Positions 1 through 5,888 of a stretch of 16,586 nt of DNA are shown piece after piece. The notes beneath the pieces are model-generated. The model saw only the letters and a list, made by a program, of their open reading frames with translations. It was not told the DNA's origin and did not search any database. The position numbers were made by a program, and so were the translations under genes. How positions within the stretch are numbered: position 1 is the stretch's first letter; the number at the start of each line of letters is the position of its first letter. Origin of the DNA: DATIHT01 sp035480415 (lineage in GTDB: Bacteria; Patescibacteriota; Microgenomatia; Curtissbacterales; GWA2-41-24); NCBI GenBank assembly GCA_035480415.1, contig DATIHT010000017.1, positions 1 through 16,586 of the forward strand, read 5' to 3'.

Positions 1-701
1 CTAAAATAAATAAGGTTAAAAATTAAGGCAACGCCAACAGGCCAGGCCGGTTTTAGAAATTTTTTAAATTCTTCCAGTTTGAAGCTAGGTGTTGGGATAG
101 TTTTAGTTCTTTTGGCAATGATGCCAAGTGAGGTTATTACCAATACGATTCCGCCAACGGTATATGCCGCAATGTAACCTAGTAGTGATTTTGTGGTTAG
201 CGCAACAAAAATAGCTGTTGCCAAAACAAAAATATAGCTAGTAGCTGCAGAAATGGTTGAAAGATCGTAGCGTAGATTTTTTTGATAAAAGGCGTTAGTT
301 GTTGTGAACAGTGCCTGGGTAACTATAGTTAATACGGCAATTAAGATTCCGGTTTTAACCAGCGGGCTGAAACCGGTTGACAGTGCAGAATTGTAGGGGA
401 GCAGGTTGCCTACAAGAATTGCCAGAAGTGCCAGCGTGATTCCTATAATTGCGCGCAGCCCGATTAAAGTTTTTAAGTTTTTGGTGTCGTTTTCTCCTGT
501 GAGTTTTACGTATATGGCGTTAAGACCAAAATCGGCAAGCGTATAAAAATAGCCGACAAAAACAGTGATTTTAACGTAGTCACCATAACCTGAGGCACCT
601 AATGTTTTTCCAATAATTAAAGTGACAAGAAGAGTTATGGAGGCTGTTATCCCTTTGCCAATAATCTGGGCACCGGTGTTGAAAATGACTTTTTTGAACA
701 C
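1..701 (-). CDS. Polysaccharide/lipid-linked oligosaccharide flippase, N-terminal part (3' end cut by window)
   Basis: Translating the minus strand from a GTG at 699-701 gives about 233 residues that run off the window edge. The protein begins VFKKVIFNTGAQIIGKG and continues as alternating hydrophobic helices. An early glycine-rich segment (ASGYGDYVKI) and the sequence LADFGLNAIYVK fit the N-terminal half of the MATE/MOP-superfamily polysaccharide transporters (RfbX/Wzx or MurJ-like), which flip lipid-linked glycans across the inner membrane. An in-frame TAG lies about 20 codons upstream and no ATG intervenes, so GTG is the best start. There is no Shine-Dalgarno site; a TATAAT box sits six bases before the start. 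The O-antigen-ligase-like gene upstream at 1944-3170 supports a role in surface glycan export. The family is clear but the substrate is not. Confidence 0.85.
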   Translation of the reverse strand, partial: MFKKVIFNTGAQIIGKGITASITLLVTLIIGKTLGASGYGDYVKITVFVGYFYTLADFGLNAIYVKLTGENDTKNLKTLIGLRAIIGITLALLAILVGNLLPYNSALSTGFSPLVKTGILIAVLTIVTQALFTTTNAFYQKNLRYDLSTISAATSYIFVLATAIFVALTTKSLLGYIAAYTVGGIVLVITSLGIIAKRTKTIPTPSFKLEEFKKFLKPAWPVGVALIFNLIYF

Positions 702-707
702 GAGGTT

Positions 708-713
708 ATTATA
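708..713 (-). promoter_or_regulatory. -10 box immediately before the flippase GTG
   Basis: The minus strand reads TATAAT here, followed by six bases and then the GTG start. Transcription would normally begin about 6-7 bases after the box, which is at the start codon itself, giving a leaderless mRNA. No good -35 hexamer is visible, and the local AT-richness makes a chance match possible. Confidence 0.4.
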
Positions 714-762
714 TATTGTTATATTGCTAAAGGAAGAAGTTATAAATATTTGGCTACTCTAC

Positions 763-1899
763 TTATGCTTGGTATGGGTTTTTCCACAACCTTGTATCTC
801 TGTCATAAGGGGCTTCGCCTTCGTCGACCGAGGCAAAAACTCTTTTGGTAATTTCTGAATCGCTATGCCCTTGTTTTTTTGCTTCCACAATATCTTCAGA
901 TAATTTATAGAAACGATCAACAAAATCAGGACCGTTTTCCGGAAGTAAATCATAGACTGCTCCCAAAACAACGGACATGTCTCTTCGAACTGTTTGGAAA
1001 GTGTCCGGTTTAAGCTGATGAGCGATAATACCTTTCAAGGATGCCGGCATCTTTGGAACAGGCCTATGCTCAACTCCTCGCTCCGTTAAAAACTGGCCCA
1101 TGGCCTCCAAAATCTCTCGTGTCGCTAAATGAACGGGTTTCTGGCTCAGTTTATAAACTAACTCTGGGTTGAGTTTTCTCAAAACGCTAACAAGAAGAGG
1201 AAAATCTTTTGCGTTTAAAAAAGAACCATTAACAGCGTCTTTGCTTGTCTCATATTCAGATGCATATCTTGTACGTGGTAACTGTCCTTTTAGGAGTGCG
1301 ACCGCATTTACTGGGTCTGTAGGAAGTTCGGGGTCTGTTAGGGTATCGTATAACTGCACCACCTCACCTACAAGTTGCAATTTAGGTTTTGGGGTTTTTC
1401 CAAATATTTCAATCCATTCTCTCGCCTGGCGTGAGTATTTATTGACAATTTCTGCGCCTTTTCTCTCCATAACCCCGTTAAGCTTAGTGCTAAGTGGTTT
1501 TAACACGTCAATAAAAAACCAGCCGCTCAATGTTCTCCGAAGATCGGCCCTGATTTGGTCGGCAGTCGGATGAAAAAGCGGGGAGTCGGGGTCTCGACTG
1601 TGTGCTATATCACTTGCAAGTGCGGTGACTGCGAAATCCCGGGTTGGAGGTATCCGAGTTTGTCGGAGCAAAGCTAACCGATTAGGATACTCACGAAGAT
1701 GATAAAACCCTTGCGTGGCTGCACCAGGAAAGTCTTCAGCAACTCGTGGAATTTTTGCAGTGTCCATTAATTTGAGCAAGGAGTCCTTATTTATTGATAG
1801 CGCTTTAAGAGCGTCTAATTTGTCACCTTCCAGCCAGGGTTCCTTTTTGTGGGGTGCGTCGGGCATTGGAGAACCTGAGCCTGGTAGTTCACCATTCAT
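763..1899 (-). CDS. Uncharacterised soluble protein, 378 residues
   Basis: I do not recognise a family. The protein starts MNGELPGSGSPMPDAPHKK and has no signal peptide or membrane helix. Most of it reads as amphipathic helices with leucine-rich stretches, for example SLLKLMDTAKIPRV near residue 40, and a charged C-terminal helix (DFVDRFYKLSEDIVEAKKQG). It is rich in proline, arginine and aspartate and contains no cysteine. The ATG at 1899 is chosen because a TATAAT box lies eight bases upstream and no other in-frame start fits better. The gene sits between two envelope-glycan genes on the same strand, 61 bases upstream of the flippase, but its own composition is cytosolic and gives no functional clue. 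That it is a real gene is supported by its length and protein-like sequence. Confidence 0.75.
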   Translation of the reverse strand: MNGELPGSGSPMPDAPHKKEPWLEGDKLDALKALSINKDSLLKLMDTAKIPRVAEDFPGAATQGFYHLREYPNRLALLRQTRIPPTRDFAVTALASDIAHSRDPDSPLFHPTADQIRADLRRTLSGWFFIDVLKPLSTKLNGVMERKGAEIVNKYSRQAREWIEIFGKTPKPKLQLVGEVVQLYDTLTDPELPTDPVNAVALLKGQLPRTRYASEYETSKDAVNGSFLNAKDFPLLVSVLRKLNPELVYKLSQKPVHLATREILEAMGQFLTERGVEHRPVPKMPASLKGIIAHQLKPDTFQTVRRDMSVVLGAVYDLLPENGPDFVDRFYKLSEDIVEAKKQGHSDSEITKRVFASVDEGEAPYDRDTRLWKNPYQA

Positions 1900-1907
1900 C
1901 AGAATTA

Positions 1908-1913
1908 ATTATA
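1908..1913 (-). promoter_or_regulatory. Extended -10 promoter of the 378-residue protein gene
   Basis: The minus strand reads TGTTATAAT, a TGn-extended -10 element with the consensus TATAAT hexamer. It ends eight bases before the ATG at 1899. The -35 position is poor (CCTGTC), which an extended -10 can tolerate. The predicted transcript would start at or within one or two bases of the start codon. Confidence 0.5.
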
Positions 1914-1943
1914 ACAGGGTTAGATGACGAGACAGGGAGAAGC

Positions 1944-3170
1944 TCATTTTCTTTTTAAATCTGATAAGAAATACCCGACGAGCAGCCAGAACATAAGTTG
2001 GCCTTGCTGAAGAGTCCAGAGAAAATGGTCCGTGGAAGCGTAAACGAGAATTGCCAAGAAAAGGACAGTTTTTGTTTTAGTGTCGATATACCTGGCGATT
2101 TGAAAAAGAACCAGTGTAAACAGTAATAGCCCGACAATGCCGTTTTCGGCAAGGATAAGAAGAAAAATATTATGGACCGGCTGAAGCAGGCGGGTTTGGG
2201 AAAGCGAAAAAAGATTGAGTTTGGAAAGTTCGAGAATAAAATTGTTGGTGCCGACACCAAAGAGCGGGTTTTTAAGCGCAATATCGAGTGATGCTTGCAC
2301 CAAGAGCAGGCGTTCGGCGACTGAGGCAATTTGAAAATTTAATGTCTGAACAACCAATGCAGCTGTTGATACCGTTACAACTGCTACAAACAAAATCAGC
2401 TGTTGGAATTTTTTGATTAGTGCCAATAAACAAAGTGCCAAAACTACAAAGGCTGATTTGGAGAATGTAACGACAAGGGCAAATGCAGTGACGCTTACGA
2501 TCGATATTGGTAAGAGATTGCTTCTCCGGCTGTTGCCGGATCGCAATGACAAAGAGGGAACTAAAAGTATTAACCCGAAGACCAAAAAGGCAGCACCAAC
2601 GTTTGGGTGAGGGAAAGTCCCATAAGGACGTAATAGTTGCCGCCCTAATAGCTGACTGTGAGCAATTAAAACTGTAGATGAGTCAAATGCGCGCTCTCCC
2701 AGTATTTGTAAGTTTAACGAGCTTTGGCGGGCAAATTCGGCAATTAAAAGCAACGATTCCCAAAGAATAGATATGGTTAAAACAAAGGCTGCTTTTTTTT
2801 CGATTTTTTTATTCTTCAGAATATCTGCTGAAAAAATTGAAAGCGCACCAAAAAATAATAATTTGCTGTTTGCGATGTATGACGCTTCTTTTGACGTCGA
2901 AAATAGAAAGGCCGATATCCATAGGTAAAGATTGAAGATGAGTAGGGAGATTATGTACGCTTTATATTTTGCAAAAATCGTCTTTAACTTCTTTCTGTCG
3001 TGCCATAAAGAAGTTAACAGGAACATAACTACTGCTATGTCGGAGGCATAAATTCCCAGTGCTCTGTAGTCGATTGGGATTCCTAAGACATAAGAGTGGT
3101 CGAGGAAAAAAAATTTACCAAGCTGGATGGGAATGGTGGCAAGAACGAGGAGGAAGAGAGCTTCGTACAT
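1944..3170 (-). CDS. O-antigen ligase/polymerase-like membrane protein (Wzy_C family)
   Basis: This 408-residue protein has about ten hydrophobic helices. Three motifs mark the O-antigen ligase/polymerase (WaaL/Wzy, PF04932) family: RPYGTFPHPN at 181-190, NPLFGVGTNNF at 301-311, and PVHNIFLLILAENG at 331-344, with the long external loop between the last two. Such proteins join or polymerise lipid-carried glycans on the outer face of the membrane. The paired flippase at 1-701 suggests a surface polysaccharide or glycoprotein pathway. The ATG at 3170 opens with a hydrophobic helix; no clear Shine-Dalgarno site precedes it. Residues about 206-219 (SLSLRSGNSRRSNL) are encoded by a hairpin repeat inserted in frame between two helices. 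The stop is TGA. Ligase versus polymerase cannot be decided from sequence. Confidence 0.87.
   Translation of the reverse strand: MYEALFLLVLATIPIQLGKFFFLDHSYVLGIPIDYRALGIYASDIAVVMFLLTSLWHDRKKLKTIFAKYKAYIISLLIFNLYLWISAFLFSTSKEASYIANSKLLFFGALSIFSADILKNKKIEKKAAFVLTISILWESLLLIAEFARQSSLNLQILGERAFDSSTVLIAHSQLLGRQLLRPYGTFPHPNVGAAFLVFGLILLVPSLSLRSGNSRRSNLLPISIVSVTAFALVVTFSKSAFVVLALCLLALIKKFQQLILFVAVVTVSTAALVVQTLNFQIASVAERLLLVQASLDIALKNPLFGVGTNNFILELSKLNLFSLSQTRLLQPVHNIFLLILAENGIVGLLLFTLVLFQIARYIDTKTKTVLFLAILVYASTDHFLWTLQQGQLMFWLLVGYFLSDLKRK
2514..2551. repeat. GATTGC...GCAATGAC hairpin repeat inside a coding sequence
   Basis: On the plus strand GATTGC is followed by a perfect hairpin, TCCGGC-TGTT-GCCGGA (2525-2540), and then GCAATGAC. 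The outer ATTGC/GCAAT pair with each other, so the whole unit is an imperfect palindrome. The layout resembles dispersed GAGATTGC...GCAATGACA intergenic repeats seen in many bacterial genomes. Here it lies inside the O-antigen-ligase-like gene and is translated in frame into an arginine/serine-rich loop. Confidence 0.5.
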
Positions 3171-3190
3171 TACTGAGGCAGATATGTTTG

Positions 3191-3296
3191 GGGGTAAGGG
3201 TAAAGAAGCCGGTGTGGTTTAGGGGTTAAGTTGTAGGGTATTTAAAAACCCAATAACTTTACCTAATTTTCCAAACTGGCATCCTAACCTTAACCT
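3191..3296. repeat. Large imperfect palindrome with GGGTAA/AGGTTA units
   Basis: The left arm begins GGGGTAAGGGTAAAG. The right arm, read on the other strand from 3296, begins AGGTTAAGGTTAGG. The arms align over about 53 bases with one or two single-base gaps; shared blocks include GCC(G/A)GT(G/T)TGG and AAGTT...GGGT. The centre is at about 3243-3246. It fills nearly all of the spacer between the jag stop and the start of the O-antigen-ligase-like gene, so in RNA it would form a long stem after jag and could act as a terminator or processing site. That role is inference. Confidence 0.6.
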
Positions 3297-3302
3297 AAAT
3301 AA

Positions 3303-3800
3303 CTACTTGCGTGGTTTTATGACCAAATGTCTTTCTTCGCCTTCGCCTTCGGATTCGGAAACAACGTCCGGGTTGCCTTCAAGTGCCATGTGCACCACAC
3401 GTCTTTCTGAGGCTTTAAGATTGTAAAGAGGCTCGCTTTTGCCGCTTTGGGCTACATCCTGGGCAACTGAGACGGCCATTTTTTTGAGCTTTTCTTCTTT
3501 TTGTTTTCTGAAACCGTCGATATCGACATAAACCTCAAAATTATCATCGCCTGTCAGGGTTTTAAGACGAACTGCAAGAATGAATTGAAGACTTTCGAGG
3601 TTACTGCCATATTTGCCGATTAAAAGAGACGAGTCTTCTGAGGCGATGTCGACATTGTATGTATCTTCGATTTTTTCTACTTCGACGCTTGCGGAAACGC
3701 CCAGGTTTTCGATTATTTGGCCAGTCTGGTTTGCAACGAAATCCTCGTCGAGTTTTGGTTTTTTGTCAGTTGGGTTACTAGCTTTTGACTTTGCAGCCAT
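3303..3800 (-). CDS. jag: KH/R3H RNA-binding protein KhpB (Jag)
   Basis: The 165-residue protein has the KH core VDIASEDSSLLIGKYGSNLE with the GxxG loop GKYG at 62-65, followed by an R3H domain with SERRVVHMAL (R133-x3-H137). It lacks the Jag_N domain of Firmicute homologues, so it is a short form. KhpB is a cytosolic RNA-binding regulator linked to cell-wall growth, and in many bacteria it is encoded next to yidC, as here. The start at 3800 is supported by TGAGGAAA about seven bases upstream, inside the end of yidC; only two bases separate the yidC stop from this ATG, so translation is likely coupled. The C-terminus is acidic and then basic (SESEGEGEE...KPRK). Confidence 0.93.
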   Translation of the reverse strand: MAAKSKASNPTDKKPKLDEDFVANQTGQIIENLGVSASVEVEKIEDTYNVDIASEDSSLLIGKYGSNLESLQFILAVRLKTLTGDDNFEVYVDIDGFRKQKEEKLKKMAVSVAQDVAQSGKSEPLYNLKASERRVVHMALEGNPDVVSESEGEGEERHLVIKPRK

Positions 3801-3802
3801 TT

Positions 3803-4645
3803 TTATTTCCTCAATCCCTTTGGTAGATACTTATTAAGTGAGCCTGGGCCAGAGATTAAATATTGCTGAATGATACCAATAATGGTGAACGTATTCCAGT
3901 AAAGTGAAAGGCCTATTGGAAAACCATAGGCGAAAAAGCCGATCATTGCCGGCATTAAAAAGACCATTTGGCCTTGAACTTGTGCCATAGAATCCTGCAG
4001 GTCTTCTTTTTTCTCTTCCTTTTTCTTTTCGCTTTGGTTTTTCTTCGCAACAGGTTCAACCGCTGTCGGCTGAGGCGTAATCATCAAAGATTGAATTAAC
4101 TGAAAGACTCCGGTTAATATAGGAACCAATAAAATGACAAGACCAATTTCGTGCCATTGATTTGGCTTACTGGCAATATTTAAACCAAGAAAAGAGGTGT
4201 CTGGAATTTTATCCAAATGCAGTTGTGAAGAATAAAGTCTGGCGTTGATTGAATTTATAAAATTGGCATTTTGAAAATCGACGATTCTTCTTAGTACATT
4301 GTAAAGAGCGAAAAAGACCGGCAATTGTAAAAGCAGCGGGAGACAACCTGCCAAGGGATTAACTCCGTGCTCTTTATACAATTTATTAACTTCTTCCTGG
4401 TGTTTCAATTTGTCGTGTCCGTGCTCTGCTTTGATCCTATCCAGATGAGGCTTTAGTGCTGCCATTTTTTGGGTACTTTTAAGCTGACTGCTTGTTAGCG
4501 GCCAAAGTACCAGACGGATTGCCGTAGTGAGTGTGATTATGGAAAAACCAAGTGCGCCGGGAAGTCCTGCCGATGACAAAACTTTATAAATTGCCAAAAG
4601 CAAATTTAGAATCGGGTTTATTAATAAAACGTCAAACGGATTCAT
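3803..4645 (-). CDS. yidC: Membrane protein insertase YidC
   Basis: This 280-residue protein is a short YidC/Oxa1 insertase without the large periplasmic domain of Gram-negative forms. The first conserved helix contains TAIRLVLWPL (41-50), and Arg44 corresponds to the positive residue of the hydrophilic groove. The cytosolic loop 54-95 is followed by the hallmark NPLAGCLPLLLQLPVF (96-111). Further helices lie near 167-190 and 226-263. A lysine/glutamate-rich insertion (about 200-217) sits between the third and fourth helices. It inserts membrane proteins alone or with SecYEG. Neighbours yidD, rnpA and rpmH form the classic origin-proximal operon. No Shine-Dalgarno site is visible before ATG 4645; the upstream bases are an AT-rich palindrome. 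Confidence 0.95.
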   Translation of the reverse strand: MNPFDVLLINPILNLLLAIYKVLSSAGLPGALGFSIITLTTAIRLVLWPLTSSQLKSTQKMAALKPHLDRIKAEHGHDKLKHQEEVNKLYKEHGVNPLAGCLPLLLQLPVFFALYNVLRRIVDFQNANFINSINARLYSSQLHLDKIPDTSFLGLNIASKPNQWHEIGLVILLVPILTGVFQLIQSLMITPQPTAVEPVAKKNQSEKKKEEKKEDLQDSMAQVQGQMVFLMPAMIGFFAYGFPIGLSLYWNTFTIIGIIQQYLISGPGSLNKYLPKGLRK

Positions 4646-4649
4646 AGTG

Positions 4650-4735
4650 ATAAATTTTTAATTTCTAATCAATTTTTAAAATTTAAATATTTAAAATTCA
4701 TTTCAAATTTCGAATTTAAAATTGAAAATTAAATT
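4650..4735. repeat. AT-rich palindromic spacer repeat between yidD and yidC
   Basis: The spacer is almost pure A/T, built from AATTT/AAATT words, and centres on the perfect palindrome TTTAAATATTTAAA (4682-4695), with imperfect complementarity continuing outward on both sides. It abuts the yidC start and overlaps the yidD stop. It could be a transcript hairpin or a repeat element; low complexity makes chance symmetry easier here. Confidence 0.4.
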
Positions 4736-4938
4736 GGGTCATAGTATGGTCTTTGTGAAAACGGGTGACACGAAAGGAGTCTTTTTGCCGCAAGGTACGA
4801 ACCTTTAAGCGCACCGTGTTTTTCTACTGCATCTAGTGCATATTGTGAACAAGTGGGGTGGAATCTGCAAGTTGCGTTTTGAGACCTGGTCGCGCCTTGG
4901 TATAAAAAGAAAAGAACTTTGATAATTTTTTTAGTCAT
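4729..4938 (-). CDS. yidD: Membrane protein insertion efficiency factor YidD
   Basis: The 69-residue protein carries the YidD signature CRFHPTCSQYALDAVEKHGALKG-type block (from Cys24), including Cys24 and Cys30, and ends HPFSQRPYYDPI, matching the family's conserved HP...G/YDPV end. The N-terminal MTKKIIKVLFFLYQ is an amphipathic or membrane-surface helix. YidD is a small inner-face membrane protein that assists YidC/Sec insertion, and it lies between rnpA and yidC as usual. ATG 4938 is the only sensible start; no clear Shine-Dalgarno site precedes it. A dispersed repeat occupies the spacer to rnpA. Confidence 0.95.
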   Translation of the reverse strand: MTKKIIKVLFFLYQGATRSQNATCRFHPTCSQYALDAVEKHGALKGSYLAAKRLLSCHPFSQRPYYDPI

Positions 4939-4945
4939 ATTTCTT

Positions 4946-5005
4946 TGTCATTCCCGTGAAAGCGGGAATCTAGTTTCTGGATCCCGAATCAGGTTCGGGA
5001 TGACA
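4946..5005. repeat. TGTCATTC...GATGACA double-hairpin repeat, copy 1
   Basis: The 60-base unit is bounded by TGTCAT and inverted ATGACA. Inside are two hairpins: ATTCCCG/CGGGAAT (4950-4969), which fits the ATTCCC-N8-GGGAAT pattern of the Neisseria dRS3 repeat, and ATCCCGAA/TTCGGGAT (4981-5001). A second copy with altered but still paired stems lies at 5815-5866. It separates rnpA from yidD inside the operon. Confidence 0.8.
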
Positions 5006-5012
5006 GAGTGAA

Positions 5013-5324
5013 TTATATTCTTTTAAGAAGTTTCGTGAGTTTTTCTTCAACTTCTTGTGTTTTTAGCGTTGCAATATTATTTTTAACAATTATCAAAAAG
5101 TGCAGATTTTTTAATCCAGTTGAATTTATAACTTCTGATAATACCCTTTTAATTCTATTCCTATCAACAGCCTTCTTAGCTACTTTTTTAGAAACTGTGA
5201 TTGCAGCTTTAGTTTCACCTTCAACCTTTTGATATTTTAAAATAAAATCAGAACTCGTGATTTTTTGGGAAAACTTTTGAGGATCCCTGCCACCTAGTAT
5301 CAGGCGGTTTTTTTTGGCCAACAT
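5013..5324 (-). CDS. rnpA: Ribonuclease P protein component
   Basis: The 103-residue basic protein contains the RNR motif AVDRNRIKRVLSEV (Arg55-Asn56-Arg57 at its core), plus the early SSDFILKYQK strand and AAITVSKKVAKKAV segment typical of RnpA. It binds the catalytic RNase P RNA and helps cleave the 5' leader of precursor tRNAs. The start at 5324 is six bases from the rpmH stop, the usual tight rpmH-rnpA arrangement, and no strong Shine-Dalgarno site is seen, so translational coupling is plausible. The N-terminus is short but complete. Confidence 0.95.
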   Translation of the reverse strand: MLAKKNRLILGGRDPQKFSQKITSSDFILKYQKVEGETKAAITVSKKVAKKAVDRNRIKRVLSEVINSTGLKNLHFLIIVKNNIATLKTQEVEEKLTKLLKRI

Positions 5325-5330
5325 TTGGAA

Positions 5331-5489
5331 TTATTTCTTTATTCGCGCTTTGCTGACGGTCAGCTTAGCTCGGCCCTTTGTGCGCCTTCTGGACAAGACT
5401 CTACGTCCGTCTGTGGTTTGCATTCGCAATCGAAATCCGTGAGTTCTTGCTCTTTTTCTTTTTTTAGGTTGATAAGTTCGTTTTGGCAT
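5331..5489 (-). CDS. rpmH: 50S ribosomal protein L34
   Basis: Minus-strand translation from ATG 5489 gives 52 residues beginning MPKRTYQPKKRKRARTHGF and continuing RLRMQTTDGRRVLSRRR, the invariant L34 core, then ending KLTVSKARIKK. L34 normally has 44-47 residues; this copy has a slightly extended lysine-rich tail. It is a small basic component of the large ribosomal subunit. It is the first gene of the minus-strand rpmH-rnpA-yidD-yidC-jag run. The octamer palindrome at 5495-5577 lies six bases upstream, so the promoter must lie within or beyond that repeat. I see only weak promoter matches there. Confidence 0.95.
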   Translation of the reverse strand: MPKRTYQPKKRKRARTHGFRLRMQTTDGRRVLSRRRTKGRAKLTVSKARIKK

Positions 5490-5494
5490 AAATT

Positions 5495-5577
5495 AGGTTA
5501 ATAGGTTTTCGGGAAACCAGGTCACCGGGAGTTTGTTTGGTTCCCGATTGCCCGATAACCTGACTACCTGGTTACCT
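5495..5577. repeat. Octamer-phased inverted repeat without cargo gene
   Basis: Five octamers run on the plus strand from 5495 to 5534, each starting RGG (AGGTTAAT, AGGTTTTC, then three more). After a 3-base loop (5535-5537), five octamers of the same type run on the opposite strand from 5577 back to 5538 (AGGTAACC, AGGTAGTC, then three more). The total is exactly 40+3+40 bases. Arm-to-arm identity is only about 4-6 of 8 per unit, but the RGG positions keep strict 8-base spacing. The arms match those around the four-helix-bundle gene at 13615-14042. Confidence 0.75.
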
Positions 5578-5628
5578 AAATCGATAGATTACAGGAAAAA
5601 TAAGTATATATCAAGTCCAAAGACGGGG

Positions 5629-5668
5629 TTATCCACATTATTTTTTAACCCTTGACAACTGTGGAAAA
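5629..5668. promoter_or_regulatory. Two DnaA boxes in the rpmH-dnaA spacer
   Basis: TTATCCACA at 5629-5637 is a perfect consensus DnaA box on the plus strand. TTTTCCACA on the minus strand (5660-5668) is a one-mismatch box. The second lies within the spacer of the likely dnaA promoter, which would allow DnaA to repress its own gene. They may also be part of a bipartite origin with the dnaA-dnaN spacer. Confidence 0.7.
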
Positions 5669-5681
5669 CTTTTGCAATTAT
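5652..5681 (+). promoter_or_regulatory. Probable dnaA promoter
   Basis: A perfect TTGACA at 5652-5657 is followed by an 18-base spacer and AATTAT (5676-5681, four of six matches to TATAAT). The spacer contains a DnaA box. The predicted transcript would have a 5' leader of about 200 bases containing two structured elements (5711-5734 and 5815-5866). Confidence 0.45.
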
Positions 5682-5710
5682 GAAGACCGACTCTAAAAAT
5701 TTATGGCGTG

Positions 5711-5734
5711 TTTGTGACCTCTGCAAGTCACAAA
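5711..5734. promoter_or_regulatory. Stem-loop or operator-like inverted repeat in the dnaA leader
   Basis: TTTGTGAC (5711-5718) and GTCACAAA (5727-5734) form a perfect 8-bp inverted repeat with an 8-base gap. The spacing suits either an RNA hairpin or a dimeric regulator site about 30 bases downstream of the likely dnaA promoter. There is no T tract, so it is not a typical terminator. The rest of the 5490-5888 spacer holds the octamer repeat, the DnaA boxes and the double-hairpin repeat. Confidence 0.4.
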
Positions 5735-5814
5735 ATTGGGAATCTGCAATCCAGTTTAATGCCGTATAAACTTCAGCCTAGCTAGAGTTTTCAGAAAAAT
5801 TAAGTAAAACTGCA

Positions 5815-5866
5815 TGTCATTCTGAATTTAGTTCAGAATCTAGATCCCGAAACAAGTTCGGGATGA
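5815..5866. repeat. TGTCATTC...GATGA double-hairpin repeat, copy 2, in the dnaA leader
   Basis: It has the same architecture as the copy at 4946-5005: TGTCAT, hairpin ATTCTGAA/TTCAGAAT (5819-5839), hairpin ATCCCGAA/TTCGGGAT (5844-5864), then GATGA. The first stem differs from copy 1 at bases that changed together on both sides, so pairing is kept. It ends about 22 bases before the dnaA ATG and would be the last structure in the dnaA mRNA leader. Confidence 0.8.
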
Positions 5867-5888
5867 TAAAGAACGGAAAAAACATTAC

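Noticed and set aside
622..858. Plus-strand ORF of 78 codons
   Set aside because: It lies antisense to the flippase start and the end of the 378-residue gene, has no recognisable protein features, and both opposite-strand genes read as real proteins.
1169..1573. Plus-strand ORF of 134 codons inside 763-1899
   Set aside because: Shadow of the minus-strand gene; the sequence is rich in Ser and Thr with no family pattern, and no promoter or Shine-Dalgarno site is seen.
5765..5770. TATAAA as the dnaA -10 box
   Set aside because: No acceptable -35 lies 16-18 bases upstream (ATCTGC at 17), while TTGACA at 5652 with a box-bearing spacer is better.
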